Shown here: positions 50,001-57,667 of the stretch, piece by piece
Layout: the number at the start of each line of letters is the position of its first letter
Numbering within the stretch: the first letter of the stretch is position 1
Source: CAZCAC01 sp964496575
GTDB lineage: Bacteria > Planctomycetota > UBA1135 > GCA-002686595
Direction: 5' to 3'
NCBI GenBank assembly: GCA_964496575.1
Contig: CAZCAC010000001.1
Span: forward strand, 62,001 to 126,000
Length of the DNA stretch: 64,000 nucleotides
Notes under the pieces: generated by a model
What the model saw: only the letters and a program-made list of their open reading frames with translations
Database searches by the model: none
Told to the model about the DNA's origin: nothing
Made by a program: the position numbers and the translations under genes

Positions 50001-52391
50001 ATGTCGGATGCTTTCGTGGAAGTCGTCGGCCAGCGGATGGCCCTGCTCGGCCGGACGACCGGGGCCTTCGAGCTCTGGCAGTGGCCGCTGAAGGTCGCGC
50101 ACGCGCTGCGTTTCAGGATCGATGGGTCGTTCCGCGCACCCGACATTGTGCGGCCGCTCCATCACGAGCTGCTGCTCTCGTGGTCGTGGCCCGGAATCCA
50201 GCTGAGCCTGCGTCTCTTCGCCAGCCGAGAGCGCCGGATCGTCTACGCCGTCTTCGAGCTGGAGGGGCGGGCTGAGCTCGACGTCGAGCTCTCCCTCTCA
50301 CTCGACTACCTCCCGATGTGGCCGGCGGGGATGGGTGGTCAGATCGCGCGGCGCGACGAGGAAACCGGCGCGTTGCTCCTGACCGAGGAGCGCGGCCGCT
50401 TCGCCACACTGATCGGCAGCCCCGACGCGGAGTTGCTGGAGAGGATCGACGAACGCGGCCTCGGCGACGGCGAGGTCGTGATCCGGGGACAAGTCCGGAG
50501 CGGATCACCCACCCTCTTCCTCTTCGCCGGAGCCGAGCGCGACCCCGGGCCGCTCTCGGAGGCGGCGAAGCGCGGAGAAGAGGAAGCCGCGGTCGGTCTG
50601 TCGCGCGCGCACGCGGTGATCGAGGTCGCGCGCGGCGAGTGGCGACGCGGCCTGGACGCCTGGCGGATCGACGAGCGGGAGCTCGAGAGGCACTGGGCGA
50701 GCTACTTCGACGGGCTCCTGCACCTCTCCACCTCCGACCCCGAATTCGATCGCGCCTTCCTCGACGCCCAGGCCGCGATCGAGAAGGCGTGGGTGAAGGT
50801 CGACGGCCTCGGGCTGGGGCTGGTCGCGGGGCTGGCGCCGAGTGGCAGCGGACAGCGCCCCGGGTTCGGGTGGTTCTTCGACGGCGATGCACTGATCGCC
50901 GCTCGTTCGCTGCTGCTCTGCGGCGACCACGCACGGGCGGCGACGATTCTGCGCTTCGCCGCGAGCCACGTGCGCGCCGACGGCAAGCCGATGCACGAGC
51001 TGGTGCTCTCGGCCCGGCTGTGCGACTGGGAGGACGAGTACCCTTACGCGTACTACAAGGCGGACAACGGACCACGCTTCCCCGCCGCCGCCGGGATGTA
51101 CTCGCGCGTGACTGGAGACGAGGTGGTCACCAACGAGCTCGCTCCGGTCGTCGAGCGCACGCTCCGGTGGTGCGAGTCGCACGAGGACGAGGCCGGACGG
51201 CTGTCCAATCGCTCCGCCGGACTCGCCGCGGTCGAGGCGGGACCGCTGGTCGGGCGGATCGAGAGCGAGGCCTTCCTCCACGGTTTGTGGCTGGAAGCGC
51301 TGGCGCGGTGCGAGCCGGAGGGTGAGCGCCTCGAGCGAGCGCGCCACGCCTTCGAGACATTCTGGAGCGAAGAGGCGCGTACGTACGCCTTTGCCCGGCT
51401 CGACGACGGGTCGCTCTTCACCGACTCCTCCGCCTACCTCGCGCTGCCGCTGGCGCGCGGTTTTGGCCAGGAGCAGCGCGCGCGACTCACCGCGCGCCGC
51501 CTCAACCATCCCTCGCTGGTGACCGACTGGGGTGCACGCATGTTCGCCGACAGCTCCGAGGTCTACGATCCCGCCCACTACAATACCGGCAGCGTCTTTC
51601 CCTACCTCAACCTCTTCGTCACCCTCGCGCTCTACCGCTGCCTCTCCCCCACCGCCGGGTTTCAGGTACTCTCCTCGATCGCCGCGCTGTCGGGATTCAG
51701 CGGGGAGACGTTCATCCCCGAGCACTTGCTCGGCGACCGCGCTCGAGCTCCCGCGCGCGGCGTGCCCCATCAGGTCTTTTCGTCGGCGGCACTGATCGAG
51801 GGGACGCTGCTCGGGCCGGTGGGGCTCGACATCGACGGTCGGGAAGGGCGGCTGGTCTTCACCCCGGCGCTTCCGGCATCCTGGGATCACCTCGAGCTGG
51901 AGCGGGTGCGGGTGGCCGGGAGCGTGGTCGACCTCTCGCTGCGGCGAGAGCGCGGGGACCGGCGCACGTCGCTGCGGCTCGAGGTCACGCTCCGCTCCGG
52001 ACCGGCGGTCGAGATCGAGCTCGAGCCGCGCCTCCCCCCGCTCAGTCGCGGCGGTACCGGGGCAATCACGGGCGTGGCGCCGTGCCGGCTGGAGGTCGAG
52101 TACCGCGGAGGTCCGCAGCTCGTCCTGCCCCCCCCGGTGATTCAGCCGGGGGCGCCCTCGCGAGGCCTGCGGCTGACGGGGGAGGAGGTCGACGGCGACG
52201 CGGTCGTGTACGAGCTCTGGGGTGCGGCGGGCGAGGAGTATCGCGTCCCGGTCGACTCCGACATCGATTGGTGCGTCGAGGCGGGAGCCCGACGCGACGG
52301 CGACGACCTGCTGATCAGCATGAGCAACGGCGACGAGGGAGAGTTCCTCTGCCACGAGCTCCGCCTCCACGTCGACGAGGGATCGCAATGA
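50001..52391 (+). CDS. Cytosolic (alpha/alpha)6-barrel glycosidase, glycogen-debranching/GH63-like
   Basis: The product has 796 residues with no signal peptide. The N-terminal 220 residues are a beta-rich domain as in bacterial amylo-alpha-1,6-glucosidases. The barrel starts near residue 235 (FDRAFLDAQAAIEKAWVKVD) and has the family's landmarks: GFGWFFDGDALIAARSLLLC, ILRFAASHVRADGKPMHEL and DNGPRFPAAAGMYSRVTGDE, and later YNTGSVFPYLNLF. A C-terminal beta-domain (LFTPALP..., residues 610-790) completes it. Acid Asp/Glu candidates lie in the FFDGDAL segment, but I cannot assign the pair. It is divergent from the ABC importer, so the imported sugar is its likely substrate. It probably hydrolyses an alpha-glucoside; a beta-linked sugar is not excluded. 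Confidence 0.78.
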   Translation: MSDAFVEVVGQRMALLGRTTGAFELWQWPLKVAHALRFRIDGSFRAPDIVRPLHHELLLSWSWPGIQLSLRLFASRERRIVYAVFELEGRAELDVELSLSLDYLPMWPAGMGGQIARRDEETGALLLTEERGRFATLIGSPDAELLERIDERGLGDGEVVIRGQVRSGSPTLFLFAGAERDPGPLSEAAKRGEEEAAVGLSRAHAVIEVARGEWRRGLDAWRIDERELERHWASYFDGLLHLSTSDPEFDRAFLDAQAAIEKAWVKVDGLGLGLVAGLAPSGSGQRPGFGWFFDGDALIAARSLLLCGDHARAATILRFAASHVRADGKPMHELVLSARLCDWEDEYPYAYYKADNGPRFPAAAGMYSRVTGDEVVTNELAPVVERTLRWCESHEDEAGRLSNRSAGLAAVEAGPLVGRIESEAFLHGLWLEALARCEPEGERLERARHAFETFWSEEARTYAFARLDDGSLFTDSSAYLALPLARGFGQEQRARLTARRLNHPSLVTDWGARMFADSSEVYDPAHYNTGSVFPYLNLFVTLALYRCLSPTAGFQVLSSIAALSGFSGETFIPEHLLGDRARAPARGVPHQVFSSAALIEGTLLGPVGLDIDGREGRLVFTPALPASWDHLELERVRVAGSVVDLSLRRERGDRRTSLRLEVTLRSGPAVEIELEPRLPPLSRGGTGAITGVAPCRLEVEYRGGPQLVLPPPVIQPGAPSRGLRLTGEEVDGDAVVYELWGAAGEEYRVPVDSDIDWCVEAGARRDGDDLLISMSNGDEGEFLCHELRLHVDEGSQ

Positions 52392-53245
52392 ACGTCTTCA
52401 CCATCAGTCTGTTCTCGATGACCGTCCTGTTGCTGTGCGCCTGCGCGAGCCCCCCCCTCGGGGATCGTCGCGCAAGAAAGCCCGGCGTGCTGCCGATCGC
52501 CGTCTGCCAGCTTCGCTGCGTCGACGGCGACCGCGAGGGCAACCTGGAGCGGATCGCGGAAGCGGTACGCACGGCCGCGGAAGCGGGAGCCGTGATCGCC
52601 TGCTTCCCCGAGACCGCGATCCTCGGCTGGGTGAACCCCGAGGCGCACGAGCTCGCCGACCCGATTCCCGGTCCGACCACCGACCACCTCGCCGCGCTGG
52701 CGAGAGAGAACGAGATCATGCTGGCGATCGGCCTGGCGGAGAAGGCGGGAGAGTGCCTTCACGACTCGGCGGTCCTCTTCGATCGCGACGGGACGCTGCT
52801 CCTCGTGCACCGCAAGGTGAACATCCTCACCGAGCTGATGGATCCGCCCTACACCCCCGGCGAGCTCGAGCAAGAGGATACGGCCGAGACCCGGCTGGGC
52901 CGGATCGGGATGCTGGTGTGCGCCGACTCCTTCCAGGAGGAGGTCGTCGCCGCGATGGCCGCCAAGGAGCCTGACTTGCTCATCGTTCCCTACGGCTGGG
53001 CGGCGGAGGAGGACGCGTGGCCGAAGCACGGCGAGCAGCTGAAGGCCTGGGTCACCTACCTCGGTCGCACGGTCGGCTGCCCGGTGGTCGGCGTCGACGT
53101 GGTCGGCGAGATCACTCACGGTCCCTGGACCGGCAAGACCTACGGTGGGCAGAGCCTGGTCAGTGACGCGGAAGGGCGGGTGCTGGTCATCCTCGCCGAT
53201 CGAGAGGAGCAGGTGCTGATCGTTCCGGTGTCGGTCGATCGGTAG
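52388..53245 (+). CDS. Lipoprotein carbon-nitrogen hydrolase (nitrilase superfamily)
   Basis: The product has 285 residues; its ATG overlaps the TGA of the glycosidase (ATGA). The N-terminus MNVFTISLFSMTVLLLCACA is a signal with a lipobox-like LLCAC, then ASPPLGDRRARKPG. The nitrilase fold carries the full triad: FPETAILG (E75), HRKVNI (K143) and LVCADSF (C178). Members hydrolyse nitriles, amides or carbamoyl groups. The lipobox implies attachment in the periplasm or outer membrane, unusual since most nitrilase-fold amidases are cytosolic. The link to the sugar importer is unexplained; removal of an amide or N-acyl group from the imported compound would fit. Confidence 0.85.
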   Translation: MNVFTISLFSMTVLLLCACASPPLGDRRARKPGVLPIAVCQLRCVDGDREGNLERIAEAVRTAAEAGAVIACFPETAILGWVNPEAHELADPIPGPTTDHLAALARENEIMLAIGLAEKAGECLHDSAVLFDRDGTLLLVHRKVNILTELMDPPYTPGELEQEDTAETRLGRIGMLVCADSFQEEVVAAMAAKEPDLLIVPYGWAAEEDAWPKHGEQLKAWVTYLGRTVGCPVVGVDVVGEITHGPWTGKTYGGQSLVSDAEGRVLVILADREEQVLIVPVSVDR

Positions 53246-53362
53246 AGGGCGGCGCATCGGTCAGCTGTCCACGCCCTGGCAACCCCTCGAGCAAAGGCCT
53301 AGCCTATCGACGGGGTCGAGATTCCGCTGCTGCCTCGCGAACGCGCATCCGGACGAAGACAA

Positions 53363-56300
53363 ATGCAAGAGACCAACACATCCATCACCAGGCGAAACCT
53401 GCTGAAGGCAGGCGCCGGGGTGGCTGCACTCCCGCTCCTGAGTTGCACCGCGAGAGAGGACGGAGAGCGTCCTCCCAACATCGTCGTCGTCGTAGCCGAT
53501 GCACTGCGGGCCGCATCGCTGTCCTTCCACGGAAACAAGCGCGAGACGGCTCCTTTTCTGGCCAGCCTGGTGTCTCGCTCCACGCTCTACGAGAGGTGCT
53601 ACGCCAGTGCGTTGTGGACGCGCCCGGCGGTAACGGGAATCCTCTCCGGGCTCTCTCCTCTGGAGCACCGGAACTGGCGTTTCGGAAAGTCCTTCCCCGA
53701 CGGCGTGTCCTCGTTCGCCACGGTGCTCAGGGAGCGGTACTACCAGACGGGATTCTTCACCGCGAATCCGGCCATCGGAGAGGTATTCGGGATCGACGAT
53801 CACTTCGACTTCGTCTCCTGGGAGTCCGCGAAGAACTGGGAATTCGGGTCGTCGTTGACCGACCGATTCCTCGACTGGGTGACGAGCCTGCCCGACGGCC
53901 CCTTCTGTGCGTACGTCCACTACTTCCCTCCACACGGACCCTACGACCCGCCCGCCGAGATCCTGGAAGAGCTGCGTGAAGAGGGTGCTCCGGATTCCCG
54001 CTTCCTCCCACCGTCCCGCCGGAACGTGGAGATAAGCCTGGGTGAGGCGATCTTTGGCCGCGTGCCCTGGTACCAGGCCGGGGTCAACTTCTCCAACGAC
54101 CCCGTCGACTACATCGATCGCTACGAAGGCAGCATCCGGATCGCGGACGCTCTGCTGGCGGACCTCTTCGAGAGGTACGCTCCGCTACGACCCGACGAGC
54201 GCACCGTGTTCATCTTCACGAGCGACCACGGGGAGTCCATGGGCGAACACGGCCACTTCGCCGATCACGGGAGGATGCTGACGAACGGTATCCTGCACGT
54301 GCCCTTGCTCTTGCACGACACCGCCAGGTCCGAGCCAAAAGTCGTCTCCACGCCCGTATCACAGCTGGATCTGGCGAGCAGTGTCCTGCAACTCGCCGGT
54401 AGTGAAGAACGACTGGGAATCCTGGGGCGCCGGATCTTCGACCCGGAACAGGAGCCGATCGAGGAGAAGCGCCCGATCCTCAGTCAAGAGGGAAGGGCCA
54501 ACACGGAGAGCGGCTGGGTGCTCACCGCCGGGGACTTCCGTCTCGTCTACAACGACGTTCCGGGCCTGAGCAATGGTGTTCTGGTGAACGTCGATTCCCC
54601 GGCAGCTTCGCGTGAGAGTGTCGAGCGCGTTCCCCTGGACTCGTCGACCACGGCATTGCGGGAGGCCCGGGTCCTGGTCGAGGGACTGAGCATCGACTCC
54701 TTCGCCTTGCACGCGAACCATCTCGAGGCGAACCGCTCGTGCGGCTTCTCCGGTTCGGCGATCATCGAGCAGGGCCGTGAGGGGTCCGTACACCTGCGAC
54801 TGCGCAGAGCTGGCGGAGATACGATTACACTCGGTACCCACCACCTTGGCTCCGACGTGCGGGCCTTCGAGGGTACCGTCCCGGCGATCGCGGCCGGAGC
54901 GCAGGACGCACTGGCGCCGATGATCGTCGAAGCCCGGTGGGCGGAGAATGCCGAGCCGATCGAGCCGGGTCCCTGGGTGCCGCTGATCACCACTCCGCTC
55001 CTGGTACCGCGTCGATTGACGGATAGCCTCCAGCTCCTGGGAGTGGTACCCCGCCCGGAAGTCGCCTGTCCGGGAAATCCGGTGCAGATCGAGTACAGCT
55101 GGCAGATCTCCGCTCAACCGCCCGCAGGGACGGCGGTCTTCGTCCATTTCGTGGACGGGAATGGTGAGGTGGCGTTCAAGAACGATCACCTGTGGTACAC
55201 CGCCCTGCCGGCTTCGGACTACGAGCCTCGTCCGTTGATGCGCCCGCGGCGCAACTCGGACTACCGGGGTAAGACGTTGCGCTTCGACGAGCGCTTCTGG
55301 GTATCGATCCCGGAGAGCCTGGCTCCTGGCGACTACGAGATCCGCGTTGGCCTGTTCGAACCCCCGCCTGGGCCGGGAGATTCGAAGGGCGAGGTCACCA
55401 GCCACGCCGTGGTCGCCGGGCGATTGAAGATCGTGGCGACGCCCCACGAGGCCTTCCACGAGCTCGTTCAGCGTGAGGCGGGAATCGAACATCTTCGCGA
55501 CCCGTACGCGGGCCCCGCCCCAGTGGAGCCCGCCATCGCTTCCGTGCGAGCCTCGGCGAAGAAGCTGGCGACGGTTCATCCGGAGGAAGCGCACGCACTC
55601 TTCCTGACCGCTCTGCACGAAGAGGATCCGGCGCGGCAAATCGAGGACCTCACCACTTGTCTGGAGCTGGTGCCTGGGCATCGCGCCGCGCTATCGCGAC
55701 TTCCGGAGGCCGTGGCCGCCACCTTCGAGAAACGGATGAAGAGGCTCGTTCCGGAGAGGGAGGTGGACTTCGAGTTCGGCAAGCTCATGCGTCTCTACGG
55801 CTTCGACCTGAGCCGTGGCACGGCTGAGCGCGATCTGGTCTACGCCACGCTGTACTGGGAGGCTCTGGCCAGCGGCCTGCACTGCTACGCTGCCCAGCTC
55901 CGGATGACCATCACGGACCACGAGGATGTGGTGAGGCACACGAGTATCTGGTGGTTCATTGGAGGTGGTATTCGTCCGACTTCGCGGTGGAGGCTCGGCG
56001 AGTCGATCTCAGAGGTTGTCTGCCTTCCCTATCCGAAGGATGCTCGAACGCTCGGATTCTCCCTCCACGTCTACTCCCACTGGGACACGATCTACAGCGA
56101 TAGTCGATACCGACTGCGACTGCCCGCTCATTCCGTGACCAGGAGGCTGCCGAACGACGCCGTGGCCCTCGGCTCATTCGAGGCCGCGGGGATCCGAGAG
56201 GCGAGCCCAGATCCCTTGAAGGCGAAGCGAGAGGGGCGTGACTTCTATCAGCTGTACAACTTGAAGGAGGACCCCCTCGAGAGGCTGGACCTCGTCGATG

Positions 56301-56458
56301 CCGAGCGAGGTACCTTCGAGCGCATGCAGGCGCGTCTCCTTGCAGTGCTGCGCCCGATGGAAACCGCCAATGACCAGTCACCGGACGATGAAGAGGGGGA
56401 GCAGACCCTCTCGCCCGAAACGGTCAAGCAACTCCGTGCGCTAGGCTATGCGGAGTGA
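53363..56458 (+). CDS. Tat-exported sulfatase-like hydrolase lacking the formylglycine residue
   Basis: The product has 1031 residues. MQETNTSITRRNLLKAGAGV AALPLLSC is a Tat signal with twin Arg and a lipobox. The alkaline-phosphatase-superfamily domain follows: VVVADALRAASLSFHG (metal D46), ALWTRPAVTGILSG, FIFTSDHGESMGEHGHFADH G. In active sulfatases the second motif is C/S-x-P-S-R with the Cys or Ser matured to formylglycine; here it is T86-R-P-A, so formylglycine cannot form. Thr is the nucleophile of phosphoethanolamine and phosphoglycerol transferases in this superfamily, so a phospho- or other transfer activity is plausible. Residues 430-930 add beta-domains and a helical region. The end is LRALGYAE, common in planctomycete sulfatases. 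Confidence 0.82.
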   Translation: MQETNTSITRRNLLKAGAGVAALPLLSCTAREDGERPPNIVVVVADALRAASLSFHGNKRETAPFLASLVSRSTLYERCYASALWTRPAVTGILSGLSPLEHRNWRFGKSFPDGVSSFATVLRERYYQTGFFTANPAIGEVFGIDDHFDFVSWESAKNWEFGSSLTDRFLDWVTSLPDGPFCAYVHYFPPHGPYDPPAEILEELREEGAPDSRFLPPSRRNVEISLGEAIFGRVPWYQAGVNFSNDPVDYIDRYEGSIRIADALLADLFERYAPLRPDERTVFIFTSDHGESMGEHGHFADHGRMLTNGILHVPLLLHDTARSEPKVVSTPVSQLDLASSVLQLAGSEERLGILGRRIFDPEQEPIEEKRPILSQEGRANTESGWVLTAGDFRLVYNDVPGLSNGVLVNVDSPAASRESVERVPLDSSTTALREARVLVEGLSIDSFALHANHLEANRSCGFSGSAIIEQGREGSVHLRLRRAGGDTITLGTHHLGSDVRAFEGTVPAIAAGAQDALAPMIVEARWAENAEPIEPGPWVPLITTPLLVPRRLTDSLQLLGVVPRPEVACPGNPVQIEYSWQISAQPPAGTAVFVHFVDGNGEVAFKNDHLWYTALPASDYEPRPLMRPRRNSDYRGKTLRFDERFWVSIPESLAPGDYEIRVGLFEPPPGPGDSKGEVTSHAVVAGRLKIVATPHEAFHELVQREAGIEHLRDPYAGPAPVEPAIASVRASAKKLATVHPEEAHALFLTALHEEDPARQIEDLTTCLELVPGHRAALSRLPEAVAATFEKRMKRLVPEREVDFEFGKLMRLYGFDLSRGTAERDLVYATLYWEALASGLHCYAAQLRMTITDHEDVVRHTSIWWFIGGGIRPTSRWRLGESISEVVCLPYPKDARTLGFSLHVYSHWDTIYSDSRYRLRLPAHSVTRRLPNDAVALGSFEAAGIREASPDPLKAKREGRDFYQLYNLKEDPLERLDLVDAERGTFERMQARLLAVLRPMETANDQSPDDEEGEQTLSPETVKQLRALGYAE

Positions 56459-56543
56459 CCGGTCGACCTTCGTGTTGCCGACTGCCTCGGGAGCGCAGCG
56501 CTTCGTGAAGCTGGTTCGGCCCTAGCAGGCGTCTGTTCCACTC

Positions 56544-56659
56544 GCAGTCGTCTTCTGCGCGTTGCGCGCAGAGAACAGGCCCGGAGAGCATCGGAGCTCT
56601 CGAAAGTCGCGTTCTCCCTACAGTCCCCAGTCGGGTTAGGTTGCGGGCGCCAGCCCGCA
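56544..56659. repeat. Structured intergenic repeat, copy A
   Basis: This 116-bp unit, in the same orientation as copy B at 57421-57533, contains three short hairpins in fixed order: CTGCGCG-TTG-CGCGCAG, GAGAGC-loop-GCTCTC and GCGGGC-loop-GCCCGC. Between copies the stems are conserved while loops and spacers vary. The two copies flank the methyltransferase gene on either side. Confidence 0.6.
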
Positions 56660-56674
56660 CTGCGTGATATCCGG

Positions 56675-57379
56675 TCAGAGGCGCTCGTAGGCGAAGACGA
56701 GCCAATCTCGATGCTCGGCCTTCGGTTGATTGGGAAACGTGATGAAGTCAGACGGCAGCAGTCTGACGCGCTCACTACCCAGTGCCGTCACCACTCCTTG
56801 CTCGGTCGTACACAGCATTCCTCCCTCGGGTGACTTCGAGAAGTCGTACTTGTGCAGTCCACTCCAGCCTGCCTCGCTACCTTCGTTGTTCCAGCACTGG
56901 ATCAAGATGATGCCACCAGGGCTCGTCACTTCGACCACCGAGTCGAACAGCTCTTGCGGGTTCTGGCAGTGGTCGATCGAGTTGAATGACCAGACAAGGT
57001 CGAAGAACTCGCTCTCGAACTTGTCGAGCAGGTTCTCGCCGGCCAGAGCCACCATCGGCGACACCGGCGTCAGGCCGTGGCGTTCGATCAGCATCATGTA
57101 CTCGTCCGCGAGTGGATCGATCGCGACAAGATCGAAGAGCTTCTTGCCATGACCGTACGCCAGAACCGAGGCCGGTCCCGAGCCGAGATCGGCCACGCGA
57201 GCACGACGGCCCTTCTCTCGGCCCAGTCGTTCGAGGATCGGTTCGAGCGGGGCCGGATACTCCCACGAGGGTTGCGAGAGGTCGAACCGAGTCAGCGTGT
57301 CAGCCGAGTACATGCCCTTTCCCGAGAGCTCCTTGTCCCAGAAGGAGATCTCGTTCTGCCAGTCGACGGTGGTGCTCAT
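56675..57379 (-). CDS. Class I SAM-dependent methyltransferase
   Basis: The product has 234 residues. Motif I is VADLGSGPASVLAYG, motif II is LVAIDPLADEY, and the post-II segment is DLVWSFNSIDHCQNP, followed by SPGGIILIQCWN. The fold is the standard Rossmann methyltransferase, without a substrate-defining extra domain. The N-terminus MSTTVDWQNEISFWDKELSG resembles small methyltransferases found beside glycan-biosynthesis genes. It is flanked by the two structured repeats and by two sulfatase-like genes, and lies convergent to the first. Substrate unknown; a surface glycan or a sugar is the simplest guess. Confidence 0.85.
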   Translation of the reverse strand: MSTTVDWQNEISFWDKELSGKGMYSADTLTRFDLSQPSWEYPAPLEPILERLGREKGRRARVADLGSGPASVLAYGHGKKLFDLVAIDPLADEYMMLIERHGLTPVSPMVALAGENLLDKFESEFFDLVWSFNSIDHCQNPQELFDSVVEVTSPGGIILIQCWNNEGSEAGWSGLHKYDFSKSPEGGMLCTTEQGVVTALGSERVRLLPSDFITFPNQPKAEHRDWLVFAYERL

Positions 57380-57420
57380 ATCTTGGTCGGTCGCGTGAGC
57401 GGAAGTCGCCCCTGATCTAC

Positions 57421-57533
57421 TCGTAGTCGGTGTCCGCGCGTTGCGCGCAAGACACAGGCCGGGAGAGCATCGAAGCTCTCGAGAAACGTGATCCGTACGG
57501 TTCGCAGTCGGTTTGGGTTGCGGGCTCGCCCGC
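57421..57533. repeat. Structured intergenic repeat, copy B
   Basis: This unit aligns with copy A (56544-56659). It keeps GCGCG-TTG-CGCGC, GAGAGC-ATCGAA-GCTCTC and GCGGGC-TC-GCCCGC, with altered loops. It lies in the 288-base gap between the methyltransferase start and the end of the sulfatase-like gene, where no protein is found. Confidence 0.6.
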
Positions 57534-57667
57534 GCTGGGGATCTCGGAGGAGGTCTGTTGCGAGGGGCAGACCGGCGAGTATGCCCTGCTCGCAGAATGG
57601 GCAGTCTAGGATCGCGTGTCGAAGGGCGACCAGCTCTTTCAGTGGAAAACGGCGCGGTTCCGGTTAG

